A stretch of DNA of 64,000 nt from assembly GCF_002858935.1 (NCBI RefSeq), contig NZ_PJRT01000005.1, positions 124,001 to 188,000 of the forward strand, in the 5' to 3' direction. This DNA comes from Pantoea endophytica. GTDB lineage: Bacteria; Pseudomonadota; Gammaproteobacteria; Enterobacterales; Enterobacteriaceae. This document shows, one piece after another, positions 1 through 8,437 of this stretch. The position numbers and the translations under genes were made by a program. The first letter of the stretch is position 1; each line of letters opens with the position of its first letter. The notes under the pieces were generated by a model. It was not told where the DNA came from, did not search any database, and saw nothing but the letters and a program-made list of their open reading frames with translations.

Positions 1-896
1 AACCAACGGCAGCGCCCGCCAAACCGGCGCGCAATAACGCCGCTGATGCCGACTGGGATCGCGTGCTAAATGCGGCGCGTCAGGATGGACTGAGCGCGGC
101 GAAGCTCGAACTGCGTCAGCCGAAAAGCGCAGATAACGCGTGGGCGGTGACGGAGATCGATCGCAGCTGGCCTACGCGAGTTGATGCGGTGTCAGTGAAT
201 CCGCATGATTTCAGCGTGGTGGATCACGTCTACTTTGCCCGTTTCCCGCTGGTGGCGAAGCTGACGCGCTGGGGCGTGGATGCGCATATGGGCGTGCTGT
301 TTGGTTTACCCAATCAGCTGCTGCTGGCGTTCTTTGGCCTAGGTTTATGCAGCATGATCGTGTTCGGTTATCGCATGTGGTGGATTCGTCGGCCAAAAGA
401 TGTCGACGCGAATCCGGCACAGACCCTAACCGAAACCTGGATGGCGTTACCGCATTACGCCAAAGTCGCCTGGTTAATGGTGGCGCTGGCGCTGGGTTAT
501 GCGCTGCCGGTGATGGGCGCGAGTTTGCTGGCGTTCCTGCTGCTGGACATCCTGCGCTGGCGCAAACAGCAACGCGCACCGCTCGATGAAGCCGCGCTGT
601 TGGCTTCACAGCAATCTCCGCTGGGCATTATTCGCGCGCGATTTGCCGTGAAGCGTAAAGAGATGCGCTACTTCCTGCGCGGTTTGTTTATCCTGGCGCT
701 GATTGTCGGCACGGTGATGAGCAATGCGATTATCGGCGGCGTTATCGATCAATATGGCATTCCGTTCAGCCATTGGTCGCTGACCATGTACATCACGCAG
801 GGCTTTATGATTGCGTTGTACACCACGGTATTTACCGCGCTGACGTCGATTCCGCTGTGGTATTTCTTCCTCGGCGAAAAGGATGATCGGGGATAA
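1..896 (+). CDS. PepSY-associated transmembrane protein, 5' truncated by the window edge
   Basis: The reading frame is open from base 3 and continues off the left edge, so only the C-terminal part is seen; the first in-window start-like codon (GTG at 63) is internal. The visible protein has a PepSY-like segment followed by at least four hydrophobic helices (around FFGLGLCSMIVFGYRMWW, the LMVALALGYALPVMGASLL stretch, and two near the C-terminus). This is the layout of PepSY-TM (PiuB-like) inner-membrane proteins, often linked to iron or siderophore reduction. The last residues are charged. The gene converges on the alcohol dehydrogenase, with two palindromes between them. Family is fairly sure, substrate unknown. 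Confidence 0.75.
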   Translation, partial: PTAAPAKPARNNAADADWDRVLNAARQDGLSAAKLELRQPKSADNAWAVTEIDRSWPTRVDAVSVNPHDFSVVDHVYFARFPLVAKLTRWGVDAHMGVLFGLPNQLLLAFFGLGLCSMIVFGYRMWWIRRPKDVDANPAQTLTETWMALPHYAKVAWLMVALALGYALPVMGASLLAFLLLDILRWRKQQRAPLDEAALLASQQSPLGIIRARFAVKRKEMRYFLRGLFILALIVGTVMSNAIIGGVIDQYGIPFSHWSLTMYITQGFMIALYTTVFTALTSIPLWYFFLGEKDDRG

Positions 897-910
897 GTGC
901 GTGGAGTTTA

Positions 911-964
911 ACGGTGCGCAGGAATGCGCACCGTACGGCCTGAGATCGCCATTTATGGCGATCT
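911..964. terminator. Two adjacent perfect palindromes between convergent genes
   Basis: Bases 911-934 form a 10-bp stem (ACGGTGCGCA and its complement, 4-nt loop). Bases 943-964 form a second 10-bp stem (AGATCGCCAT and its complement, 2-nt loop). They sit between convergent gene ends, so they could terminate transcription in both directions. Neither has a long T run. Both belong to short palindrome families that recur in this window (3425, 48979, 53102, 55073). Confidence 0.6.
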
Positions 965-976
965 GGTCATTGAGAT

Positions 977-1993
977 TTAAAAATCGGCTTTCAACACTAC
1001 GCGGTAATTGGCTTTGCCCGCGCGTACGTGATCCAGCGCTTCATTGATTTTAGACATCGGGAACTCTTCCACCTGCGGTGCGATATCCGCACGCGACGCC
1101 AGTTTCATCAGTGAACGCAGCTGGCCTGGCGAACCGGTAGAGGAACCGGTCACCGCGCGATCGCCCATAATCAGGCTGAACGCTGGCACTTCGAACGGCT
1201 TCATCACTGCGCCGACGGTGTGGAATTTACCGTGCGGAGCCAGCGCCTGGAAGTACGGTGCCCAGTCAAGATCCACCGCTACCGTGCTGATGATCAAATC
1301 AAACTGACCGGCCAGCGCATTCAGCGCCTGCGGGTCGCGGCTGTTCACCACGCGGTCCGCACCCATCGCTTTAATTGACTCGGTTTTGCTGGCGTTGGAG
1401 CTGAATGCCGTCACTTCCGCACCCATTGCACGCAGCAATTTAATCGCCATGTGGCCCAGGCCGCCGATGCCGATCACGCCGACGCGGCTGGTGGCGGTGA
1501 CATGATGCATCAACAGCGGTTTGAACACGGTGATGCCGCCACACAGCAGCGGACCCGCCGAGGTGTAATCCATCGCTTCTGGCAGCGGGATCACCCATTG
1601 CCAGTCGGCGCGCAGATGGCTGGCAAAACCGCCTTTGTTCATGATGGTTGGCACCGAACCGTTCTCACAGTTAACGTGCTCGCCATTGATACAGGCATTA
1701 CAGTGCTGGCAGCTTTTCGCCGTCCAGCCGATGCCCACGCGCTGGCCCACTTTCAAGCCTTTATTCTGCGCCGCATCGCCTAACGCGCTGATGCGACCAA
1801 TCACTTCGTGGCCGGCAATCACCGGGAACGAGGAGATGCCCCACTCGTTATCAATCATCGACAAATCTGAGTGACAAACACCGCAGTAATCGACCTCAAC
1901 CTGCACCTCTTCAGCAGCCAGTTCACCGGCTTCATACTCATGAGGCACCAGCGCTTCACCCGCGTTCAAGGCGGCATAACTTTTGATTTTCAT
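977..1993 (-). CDS. Zinc-dependent NAD(P) alcohol dehydrogenase (cinnamyl-alcohol-dehydrogenase type)
   Basis: A 338-residue medium-chain dehydrogenase. The catalytic zinc site is visible as Cys37 in YCGVCHSD and His62 in AGHEVIG. The structural zinc cluster is C95, C98, C101 and C109. The Rossmann glycine motif GIGGLG follows near residue 175. These mark the CAD/YahK group, which reduces aldehydes to alcohols with NADPH in the cytoplasm; the substrate cannot be told from sequence. It is a single-gene unit with its start codon at 1993, and a small unknown gene on the same strand lies upstream. Nothing appears broken. Confidence 0.88.
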   Translation of the reverse strand: MKIKSYAALNAGEALVPHEYEAGELAAEEVQVEVDYCGVCHSDLSMIDNEWGISSFPVIAGHEVIGRISALGDAAQNKGLKVGQRVGIGWTAKSCQHCNACINGEHVNCENGSVPTIMNKGGFASHLRADWQWVIPLPEAMDYTSAGPLLCGGITVFKPLLMHHVTATSRVGVIGIGGLGHMAIKLLRAMGAEVTAFSSNASKTESIKAMGADRVVNSRDPQALNALAGQFDLIISTVAVDLDWAPYFQALAPHGKFHTVGAVMKPFEVPAFSLIMGDRAVTGSSTGSPGQLRSLMKLASRADIAPQVEEFPMSKINEALDHVRAGKANYRVVLKADF

Positions 1994-2115
1994 TACTGTC
2001 CTCTGTATCCACGTTTTTGACAGGGCAAGTCTAGCAGAGCGTGTTTCCCGCTCTTGACCATTAATCCGTCACTTAGCCGCTTTAACGCGATTAAACCGCC
2101 GAAAAGCATCAAGGG

Positions 2116-2385
2116 TTAAAGCGGATCGTGATTAAGCGGCGTGCGGTACGCTACGCGCGCCTCTTCAATCAGTTGGCTGGCGGTCACCGTGGGCGGCAAG
2201 CGCGTCAGCACTTTGCTCGCTTGCCAGTAACACAACACCATAAGTTCATCGGATTCGCTTTCCGCCATCTCCAGCAGCCGCTCGCGCAAAGTGGGAACGT
2301 CCAGCGTTTGGTGTTCATCCATTAACTCGGCAATGGTTTCATTAAGAACCTGATGAATGATTTTCCAGGAGAGATTGGCAAACAC
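2116..2385 (-). CDS. Small conserved-looking hypothetical protein, 89 aa
   Basis: An 89-residue acidic, mainly helical protein with no signal peptide or membrane segment. It has a run of Glu/Asp around residues 38-48 (LLEMAESESDELMVLCYW) and ends in a proline-containing tail. I do not recognise a family. Amino-acid composition and codon use match its neighbours, which supports a real gene. It is transcribed in the same direction as the alcohol dehydrogenase but 120 bp upstream of it, so co-transcription is possible and not shown. Confidence 0.5.
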   Translation of the reverse strand: MFANLSWKIIHQVLNETIAELMDEHQTLDVPTLRERLLEMAESESDELMVLCYWQASKVLTRLPPTVTASQLIEEARVAYRTPLNHDPL

Positions 2386-2664
2386 ATTGAACCTCGATGC
2401 TCTTAACGTTTGGCTCCAGGCAAATGAATCAAAAATGCTACAAGTAAGAAGATTGAAACAGGATTAACTATAGCCGCTTATTTTCTGTGCAAGGCGGTTG
2501 CAGGCTGAGTTTCTTGTAGCTCGCGGATCTATAAAACGATTTTCCTTTCGCCACATTTGCAGCAATCGAATGGCTTTGTAACAAAAAAGCACAAGCCCAC
2601 GCTGGCTGTTCGCGCCGCGCTTTGCCAAAGTAAGACAACTTTATCGCTGCAACAGGGAATGACC

Positions 2665-3225
2665 ATGAGCCAATCCACCGCATTACACGCCGATCCGCTG
2701 GTTTGGGGCCACGGCCCGAAAGTGTTTGAGGTATTTCTGGAACCCACCTGCCCGTTCTCCGTGCGCGCATTCAACAAGCTGGACGCGTTGCTGCAACGGG
2801 TGGGCGAAGAGAAGATGACATTAAAAATTCGTTTGCAATCACAGCCGTGGCATATGTATTCCGGCGTGATTGTGCGCTACATCCTTGCCGCCTCGACCTT
2901 GCCGGAGGGCAAAGCAGCCGCCAAAAAGGTGCTGCAAGCGGTGGCGGATCATCGTGAAGAGTTCGAGTTTACCGATCACAGCCACGGCCCGAATATGGAT
3001 GCCACGCCGAATCAGATCCTTGATCGTCTGGAGCAATACAGCGGCGTTAACGCGCGCGAACCTTTTCTGCGTGCCGAGCTGCAGAATGAGATCAAATGGC
3101 ACAGCAAATACTCGCGGCAAAACGGTATCCACGTTTCACCAACCTTCATCACCAATGGTTTGGTGCAGCTGGATATCGGCAGCGGCGACGAGATTGAATC
3201 CTGGGCGAAACGCATCCTCGCTTAA
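2665..3225 (+). CDS. Thioredoxin-fold (DsbA-like) oxidoreductase family protein
   Basis: A 186-residue cytoplasmic protein. The ATG at 2665 is preferred because AGGGA lies six bases upstream; an ATG at 2659 is too close to it and a more upstream one (2557) adds an unlikely leader. The N-terminal strand FEVFLEPTCPFSVRAFNKL has the position and shape of a thioredoxin-fold active site, but the usual CxxC is reduced to CPFS, one cysteine only. A later VSPTFITNG carries the cis-proline expected of the fold. With a single cysteine it may act by glutathione-type chemistry or be a non-redox binding protein. A hairpin terminator follows directly. Confidence 0.7.
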   Translation: MSQSTALHADPLVWGHGPKVFEVFLEPTCPFSVRAFNKLDALLQRVGEEKMTLKIRLQSQPWHMYSGVIVRYILAASTLPEGKAAAKKVLQAVADHREEFEFTDHSHGPNMDATPNQILDRLEQYSGVNAREPFLRAELQNEIKWHSKYSRQNGIHVSPTFITNGLVQLDIGSGDEIESWAKRILA

Positions 3226-3232
3226 CGCCTTT

Positions 3233-3254
3233 GGCCCGTTGCGGCGGGCCTTTA
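3233..3254 (+). terminator. Rho-independent-like terminator of the thioredoxin-fold gene
   Basis: GGCCCG and CGGGCC form a stem around a 6-nt loop, eight bases after the stop codon, followed by TTTAGT. The T tract is short, so termination may be partial. Confidence 0.6.
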
Positions 3255-3424
3255 GTATGATTTCGCGATAGATTTTCGCTTGCACTGCTTGCCTTAACTC
3301 CGACAATCGCTATCTGTCTAATTATGCTGTCACAGGCACGCGATCGGGCACGGTTGCTTGTCGAACTGCTGCTGTTTACCTCGCCGATGCCGCTAGTCTG
3401 TTTTGCACTGTCGCGCCGTAACTA

Positions 3425-3452
3425 ACCAGGTCGCCATCAATGGCGACCTGGT
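3425..3452. terminator. Perfect 13-bp palindrome at the 3' end of the HbpS-like gene
   Basis: ACCAGGTCGCCAT and its exact complement flank a 2-nt loop. It lies six bases beyond the stop codon of the minus-strand HbpS-like gene. The core GGTCGCCAT-nn-ATGGCGACC recurs at 55073 and, less exactly, at 19136. Likely a terminator or a REP-like repeat. Confidence 0.6.
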
Positions 3453-3457
3453 GCGTA

Positions 3458-3931
3458 TTACTGAATGACTTTCAACGCATCCACCGCGCAGGCTTCATCC
3501 AAATGGCCGCCCGGTGCGCCGCCGATGCCGATTGCGCCAATCACCTGGTCGCCGCTTTTCACCGGCACACCGCCCGCCAGCAGCAGGAAGCCTGGAATAT
3601 CACGCATGTTCTGCGCACCAGCATTATTCTGTGCGGCTTCCATCACTTTACCGCTTGGGTTTTTGGTGCTCAGCGCGGTATAGGCTTTCATCTGGCTGGC
3701 TTCAACGGTGTGCGGACCGGCGTTATCCATGCGCTGCACCGCTTTCACCAAACCAGCACGATCCACCACGGTCACCGTGACGTTGTAGTTTTTCGCCGCA
3801 CACGATTGAACCGCGGCGCTCGCCAGCTTCTGTGCGTCAGCAAGGGACAGGTTGGATTCGGTTAATGCAGCGTGGCTGCCGAAGGATACCAGGGCCGCCG
3901 CAGCGGCAATCAGAGAAAGGCGGATGTTCAT
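3458..3931 (-). CDS. Secreted GlcG/HbpS-family heme-binding-like protein
   Basis: A 157-residue protein with a clear signal peptide (residues 1-21, cut after GSHA). The mature part shows the GlcG/HbpS (DUF336) pattern: LADAQKLASAA near the start, VTVVDRAGLVKAVQRMDNA, a KAYTA segment and the glycine-rich GAIGIGGAPGGHLDE near the end. In Streptomyces, HbpS binds heme and tunes the SenS-SenR two-component system. Here the gene follows a kinase and a regulator on the same strand, 86 bp after the regulator, which suggests a shared role. Heme binding itself cannot be seen in sequence. It would act in the periplasm. Confidence 0.82.
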   Translation of the reverse strand: MNIRLSLIAAAAALVSFGSHAALTESNLSLADAQKLASAAVQSCAAKNYNVTVTVVDRAGLVKAVQRMDNAGPHTVEASQMKAYTALSTKNPSGKVMEAAQNNAGAQNMRDIPGFLLLAGGVPVKSGDQVIGAIGIGGAPGGHLDEACAVDALKVIQ

Positions 3932-4017
3932 GTGTCACTCCTGTTTGATAGTGAGTGACACTGTAAAGCGCGGCGGGCAAAAGAAATATTCGGGCGATTA
4001 CCCGTTCGGCCAGGTAG

Positions 4018-4629
4018 TTATACCTGGTTCAACTGCTGCCAGGCGTGAATCAACTGTGCGAGATTATTGAGTTCCAGCTTGGCAAACACCGCCGCGCGAT
4101 GCGCTTCCACGGTGCGCGGTGATAGCGATAAATCACGCGCGATCTCTTTGCTGGTTTGCCCGGCAATCATCAACTGCATCACTTCACTTTCACGCGCCGA
4201 TAACAGCGCAAACCGCGCCTGCAAACCCTGCTGCGACTGCCAGCGATCGGCACGCTGCTCACTTTCGCTGAATGCCAGATGAATGGTCTCCAACAGCGGT
4301 TCTATCTCCAGCGGCTTGGTGTAAAACTCAAATGCGCCCTGACGAAATGCGCGACGACAGGCATCAATGGTGCCGTGACCGGTCATGATGATCACCGGCA
4401 GCAGCGGATGGCGATCGCCCTGCTCCGCCAGCCAACTCAGACCGCTAATGCCCGGCATGCGCACATCCAACAGCAAACAGCCGCGCAGCGGTTGTTGCGC
4501 CTGCGTAGCCGCTTCAAATGTGGCCAAATCGGCAAAATCGACCACGTCGTAATCCAGCGTTTTAAGCAGAAAACCGAGCGATTCACGCACGGATAAATCA
4601 TCATCCACTAACCAAACCTTTGCGACCAT
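4018..4629 (-). CDS. Two-component response regulator, FixJ/NarL type with LuxR-like HTH
   Basis: A 203-residue protein. The receiver domain (1-120) has the acidic pair DDD at 9-11, the phosphoacceptor Asp55 in LLLDVRMPG, the Thr in IIMTGHG and the Lys in FYTKPLE. A LuxR-type helix-turn-helix covers about 143-197 (LSARESEVMQLM, then SLSPRTVEAHRAAVFAKL). The layout matches the FixJ/TtrR/DctR group. Its ATG lies five bases after the stop of the kinase gene, so the two are one transcript. It probably activates the HbpS-like gene or unlinked targets; the signal is unknown. Confidence 0.88.
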   Translation of the reverse strand: MVAKVWLVDDDLSVRESLGFLLKTLDYDVVDFADLATFEAATQAQQPLRGCLLLDVRMPGISGLSWLAEQGDRHPLLPVIIMTGHGTIDACRRAFRQGAFEFYTKPLEIEPLLETIHLAFSESEQRADRWQSQQGLQARFALLSARESEVMQLMIAGQTSKEIARDLSLSPRTVEAHRAAVFAKLELNNLAQLIHAWQQLNQV

Positions 4630-4633
4630 TCCG

Positions 4634-5965
4634 TTACTCCGCCAGTTGGAAAATTAAGGTAATCTCCGCGCCGCCTGCAGCGCGATTTGCCAGCCGCAGC
4701 TGGCCGTTCATGCGTAACATCAAGCTCTCGACCAGCGTCATGCCTAATCCCATGCTATTGGCGCGCGAGCTGTAAAACGGCATGCAAGCCTGCGCTAATC
4801 CTTCCGCCGAGAAGCCGGGACCATTATCGCTAATGATGATTTTGATGCCGTGAGGAATAGGTTCAGATGCCATGTTCACCCATGCATCGGGACGTCCTTG
4901 CTGCATGTGAATGGCGTTCTGCAACAGGTTATGGAACACCTGTTCCAGCCATTGGGGATCGCTCAATACTTTTGCCTGACCGTGCTGCCACTGCTGACGC
5001 AGCGTGACATCGCCATCATCCAGTTCCTGTTGCAGCAGCACCGTCACGCGCCGCCAGATGGCTTCCGGATTCACGGCGGTCATCGCCACCGGACGTTCGC
5101 TCACGATGTCGCGAAAGCGTTGCAGCAACGCCGCGAGGCGCTCGGTTTGCAGGTTCATCGCGTTGAGTGCCTGCGGCAGATTCTCGTACTTGCCCTGTTT
5201 CAGCAGCAGCTCACTGCTGTGCAGCCAGGTGTTGATGGCTGTCAGCGGCTGATTAATTTCATGAATGATGCCAGCGGTAAACTCGCCCAATGCTTCACGT
5301 CGCGTCCGCTGGAAATAGTCCGCGCGCAGGCGCATCTCCACGTGCTGACGCCAGTGACGCAGCAGCCACCAGCCCAAACCGCCAATTACCAGCCACACCA
5401 GCAGCGCCAGCATAAATGGCAGCGCATGCAGCGCACGCCAGTCGGGATTGGCGCTGCCTTTCAGCAAGAATGGCTGATAGTGATTGATGAACGGCCGCTG
5501 CCATTGCCAGCGCGCGGTGTCCGAATAGTTCACCGTTTGCATGGCGGGCGGTGCGTGGATATGAAAAGCCAGCGCCAGCGCCACATCCGAGGTTTGCAGG
5601 GCAAAATGCAAATCGATCAGCATGCGAATCTGGCGGTAAGGATTGTAGAGCCAATAGCGACCACCGCTCACTTCTTCAAAACGCGGCGCGGTTAACGGAC
5701 GATTTACGGTGTGTTCCAACAGGACAAGCTGGGGGAATTTGCTCTGCAAAGAGGCGAGTTCCTCATCGCCATTCAGCAGCGGCAACAGCGTTTCATTCTG
5801 CGTTTGATAGGCGGCGAGACGATTAAACTGCTGATTAAATTGCGCCTCGCCGACACGCTGCTGCTGCAAAATTTGATCGGTAAATAACGCTATCAAGGTA
5901 ATCAGCGTTAACAGCAGCCAGACCAGCCAATACCTTTTCATCCATGGTCGGTAAGTGTGCGGCAT
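4634..5965 (-). CDS. Membrane sensor histidine kinase partner of the FixJ-type regulator
   Basis: A 443-residue kinase. One helix (about 12-29), a periplasmic domain of about 150 residues and a second helix (about 183-202) precede the HisKA box GEFTAGIIHEINQPLTAINT with phosphoacceptor His235. The ATPase domain follows: N box EQVFHNLLQNAIHM, G1 box ISDNGPGFS and G2 box GLGMTLVESL. The HEINQPL signature places it in the DctB/TtrS/FixL-like group. The periplasmic domain could sense the secreted HbpS-like protein encoded two genes downstream, by analogy with SenS. The ligand is not known. Confidence 0.87.
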   Translation of the reverse strand: MPHTYRPWMKRYWLVWLLLTLITLIALFTDQILQQQRVGEAQFNQQFNRLAAYQTQNETLLPLLNGDEELASLQSKFPQLVLLEHTVNRPLTAPRFEEVSGGRYWLYNPYRQIRMLIDLHFALQTSDVALALAFHIHAPPAMQTVNYSDTARWQWQRPFINHYQPFLLKGSANPDWRALHALPFMLALLVWLVIGGLGWWLLRHWRQHVEMRLRADYFQRTRREALGEFTAGIIHEINQPLTAINTWLHSSELLLKQGKYENLPQALNAMNLQTERLAALLQRFRDIVSERPVAMTAVNPEAIWRRVTVLLQQELDDGDVTLRQQWQHGQAKVLSDPQWLEQVFHNLLQNAIHMQQGRPDAWVNMASEPIPHGIKIIISDNGPGFSAEGLAQACMPFYSSRANSMGLGMTLVESLMLRMNGQLRLANRAAGGAEITLIFQLAE

Positions 5966-6189
5966 AGAGTTCCGTGGTTATGCAGTAAAGAAGTACTCCA
6001 GTAAAGGAGGCCTGACTAAAGTCAAACGTTTTAACCCGCACCGTAGAGGGATTCAACGACTTTTCCCGGTCGTCGCGTGTTTTCAGAAGTGTGCCTGGCG
6101 CGTGATTGCTGCTATCCGGACCACCCGTTGCTAGAGCAATGGCTTCAATTAGGAAGAAATTTAGGTAAAACATGAGACGCAGAAGAAAT

Positions 6190-6216
6190 GCACCAGCTCA
6201 CTCTCGTTGCTGGTGC
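6190..6216 (-). terminator. Hairpin after the amino-acid ABC transporter operon
   Basis: GCACCAGC and GCTGGTGC pair across an 11-nt loop, about 20 bases beyond the stop of the minus-strand ATPase gene. The tail is only moderately T-rich on that strand, so it is a likely but not strong terminator. The rest of 5966-6236 holds the kinase promoter region and no convincing gene. Confidence 0.5.
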
Positions 6217-6236
6217 GAAGGGAAATGAAACTGTTG

Positions 6237-7013
6237 TTAACTATTGCGCTGTAAGTGACTACTCACAAATGCGCGACAGCGCGCGGAAAGGGGATCGCTG
6301 AACACCTGCTGCGGCGAACCGGCTTCCTCAATCTTGCCCTGATGCAGGAACACCGCTTTGTTCGAGACATCGCGTGCAAAGCCCATTTCGTGTGTGACGA
6401 TGATCATGGTGCGCCCCTCTTCCGCCAGGCTACGAATCACGCGCAACACTTCGCCTACCAGCTCAGGATCAAGCGCGGAGGTTGGCTCATCAAACAGAAT
6501 GGCTTTCGGCTGCTGCGCCAGCGCACGGGCAATCGCCACGCGCTGTTGCTGACCACCCGAAAGCTGCGATGGCCACGCGTTACGCTTCTCGTACAATCCC
6601 ACTTTTTGCAGCAGCGCTTCGGCCTCTTCAATCGCCTCTTTACTGCTGCGCTTCTGCACATGAATTGGCGCTTCGATGATGTTCTGCAGTACGGTTTTGT
6701 GTGGCCACAGGTTGAAACCCTGGAAGACAAAACCGAGCTGCATACGCATCAGCTTGATACGGCGCTGCTGCTCGCGGCTCAGCTTCTCATCGGGATTATC
6801 GATAGTGACCACTTCGTCACCCACCGCGATTTCCCCGCCCTGCGGCACTTCTAAAAATGGAATGCAGCGCAATAAGGTACTTTTGCCAGAGCCGCTGGCA
6901 CCAATCAGCGAAATCACGTCACCATCCTGCGCCGTCAGGCTAATATCGTGCAGCACTTCGTGCCCGCTATAACTTTTTCTGAGATGACTCAGTGCGATAG
7001 TGGGTTTACTCAT
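6237..7013 (-). CDS. Polar amino-acid ABC transporter ATP-binding protein (HisP/GlnQ type)
   Basis: A 258-residue nucleotide-binding subunit. Visible are the Walker A motif GASGSGKSTLLR (about 38-49), the Q-loop region FVFQGFNLWPHKT, the signature LSGGQQQRVAIARAL, Walker B ILFDEPTSALDPELV and the H-loop TMIIVTHEMGFA. The extra insert after Walker A and the GFNLWPH sequence are typical of HisP-like proteins. Its start overlaps the end of the preceding permease gene by four bases. It would energise uptake of a polar amino acid or a related amide by the two permeases upstream. Confidence 0.93.
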   Translation of the reverse strand: MSKPTIALSHLRKSYSGHEVLHDISLTAQDGDVISLIGASGSGKSTLLRCIPFLEVPQGGEIAVGDEVVTIDNPDEKLSREQQRRIKLMRMQLGFVFQGFNLWPHKTVLQNIIEAPIHVQKRSSKEAIEEAEALLQKVGLYEKRNAWPSQLSGGQQQRVAIARALAQQPKAILFDEPTSALDPELVGEVLRVIRSLAEEGRTMIIVTHEMGFARDVSNKAVFLHQGKIEEAGSPQQVFSDPLSARCRAFVSSHLQRNS

Positions 7014-7696
7014 GGACGTGCTCCAACGTGATAAGGGGACAAACGGCGCTCCAGCAGCGCCACCGCTTTACTCACCAGCACGGTCAGTAGCAGATAGATA
7101 ATCGCCGCGCTGATAAACACCTCCAGCGCGCGAAAGGTCTCAGAGACGATTGAATCAGCAATGCCGGTCATCTCCATCAAACTGATGGTGCTGACCAGCG
7201 AGGTCGATTTAATCATCGAGATAATTTCATTGCTGTAAGCCGGTAATGCCTGACGCACCGCCAGCGGCAGCGTGATACGGCGCAGCGTGGTGAAGCGCGA
7301 CATGCCGCTCACTTTGGCGGCTTCCAGTGACTGAACGCTCACCGCGTTAAGCCCGCCGCGCAGAATCTCGGAAGTGTAAGCCGCATCGTTAAGAATTAAT
7401 GCAATCAAACCGCACCAATAAGGATCGCGCAGCAGCGGCCACATCACGCTTTCGCGCACCGCCGGCAAGCTACCAAGGCCGTAATAGATCATGAAGATCT
7501 GAATCAGCAGCGGCGTGCCGCGAAACACCCAGACATAAAAGCGCGTAACGTAGCTACCAAAGCGGTTCTGCCGCAGTAGATTGAGCAGCAGCGCCAATAC
7601 GCCGCCGCCCAACAGTGACAGCAGCGCCAGATTCAGCGTCAGCGGCAGGCCGCGCAGCAGTGCAGCTAAGGTGTGCTGCAGGAAAGTGACATCCAT
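7010..7696 (-). CDS. Polar amino-acid ABC transporter permease (HisM type)
   Basis: A 228-residue inner-membrane protein with about five hydrophobic helices. It has the cytoplasmic loop motif EAAKVSGMSRFTTLRRITLPLAVR split over the typical EAA-G-I-LP pattern, which docks on the ATPase. YVWVFRGTPLLIQI near residue 50 is a hallmark of His/Glu/Gln-type permeases. It is the second permease of the operon, nine bases after its partner and overlapping the ATPase by four bases, and would form a heterodimer with it. Confidence 0.92.
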   Translation of the reverse strand: MDVTFLQHTLAALLRGLPLTLNLALLSLLGGGVLALLLNLLRQNRFGSYVTRFYVWVFRGTPLLIQIFMIYYGLGSLPAVRESVMWPLLRDPYWCGLIALILNDAAYTSEILRGGLNAVSVQSLEAAKVSGMSRFTTLRRITLPLAVRQALPAYSNEIISMIKSTSLVSTISLMEMTGIADSIVSETFRALEVFISAAIIYLLLTVLVSKAVALLERRLSPYHVGARP

Positions 7697-7705
7697 CGTG
7701 GCTCC

Positions 7706-8425
7706 TTACAACCGCGCGCGTTGTTGCCCGCGCATGGCCACTTTTTCCACATAGCGGAAAACAAAATCGGAACAGGTGGTGATGATCAAATAGATCACCG
7801 CGCCAACGCTGTAGAAGAAGAACGGCATTTGCGTCGAGTTGGAGGCGGTGGAGATCTGGTTCATGGTTTCCACCAAACCGGTGACCGAAACCAGCGCCGA
7901 CTCCTTGATCACCGATTGCCACTGATTGCCCATGCCCGGCAGCGCGGTTTTCAGCGCCTGCGGCACAATCATGCGGCGGAACAGCATCAAACGGCCCATG
8001 CCCGTAACCGTTGCGGCTTCCAGCGTCCCTTTCGGGATTGCGTAGAACGCACCGCGGAACACGCTACTTTGATATGCGCCGGAGATGAGGCCAATGGCAA
8101 TCGCGCCGGCGACAAAGCCATTCACGTCGAACGGACCTTGCAAGCCGAGACTTTCCCCGACAAACGACACCACCTGACGTCCACCAAAATAGAACAGGTA
8201 GATCACCAGCAGCTCCGGCACACCACGAAACAGCGTGATGTAGCCGTTGGCGAGCCGCTGCTGCCAGCGGCCGCCAGCAATCTGCATCCAACACAGCAGG
8301 CTGCCAAGAATTGCGCCCAGCAGCCATGCACACAATGAAACGGTGACCGTTACCGTGGCGGCGTTAAGCAACACGCCGCCCCAACCTTCGTCACCAAAAC
8401 CTAAGATTTGCCAATCAATAGCCAT
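7706..8425 (-). CDS. Polar amino-acid ABC transporter permease (HisQ type)
   Basis: A 239-residue permease with about five membrane helices, the amino-acid-family motif YITLFRGVPELLVIYLFYFGG split across residues 60-85, and the EAATVTGMGRLMLFRRMIVPQAL coupling loop. It is the first permease after the binding-protein gene, 12 bases downstream. Together with the HisM-type subunit it forms the channel. The start codon at 8425 is the first ATG after the upstream stop. Confidence 0.92.
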   Translation of the reverse strand: MAIDWQILGFGDEGWGGVLLNAATVTVTVSLCAWLLGAILGSLLCWMQIAGGRWQQRLANGYITLFRGVPELLVIYLFYFGGRQVVSFVGESLGLQGPFDVNGFVAGAIAIGLISGAYQSSVFRGAFYAIPKGTLEAATVTGMGRLMLFRRMIVPQALKTALPGMGNQWQSVIKESALVSVTGLVETMNQISTASNSTQMPFFFYSVGAVIYLIITTCSDFVFRYVEKVAMRGQQRARL

Positions 8426-8437
8426 AAGCGCCTGGAA

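Noticed and set aside
1687-1697. ATTACAGTG in the alcohol dehydrogenase gene
   Set aside because: Only nine core bases match, over a conserved zinc-ligand segment; within chance for this length.
3324-3425. 33-codon hydrophobic frame (MLSQARDRARLLVELLLFTS...) before the HbpS-like gene
   Set aside because: No ribosome site, ends inside the terminator palindrome.
4850-5695. 281-codon plus-strand frame inside the sensor kinase gene
   Set aside because: Antisense to clear HisKA/ATPase motifs, Gln/His/Arg-rich; a shadow frame.
5835-6173. 112-codon frame overlapping the kinase 5' end
   Set aside because: Overlaps the kinase start by 131 bases, no recognisable features; the region is better explained as the kinase promoter.
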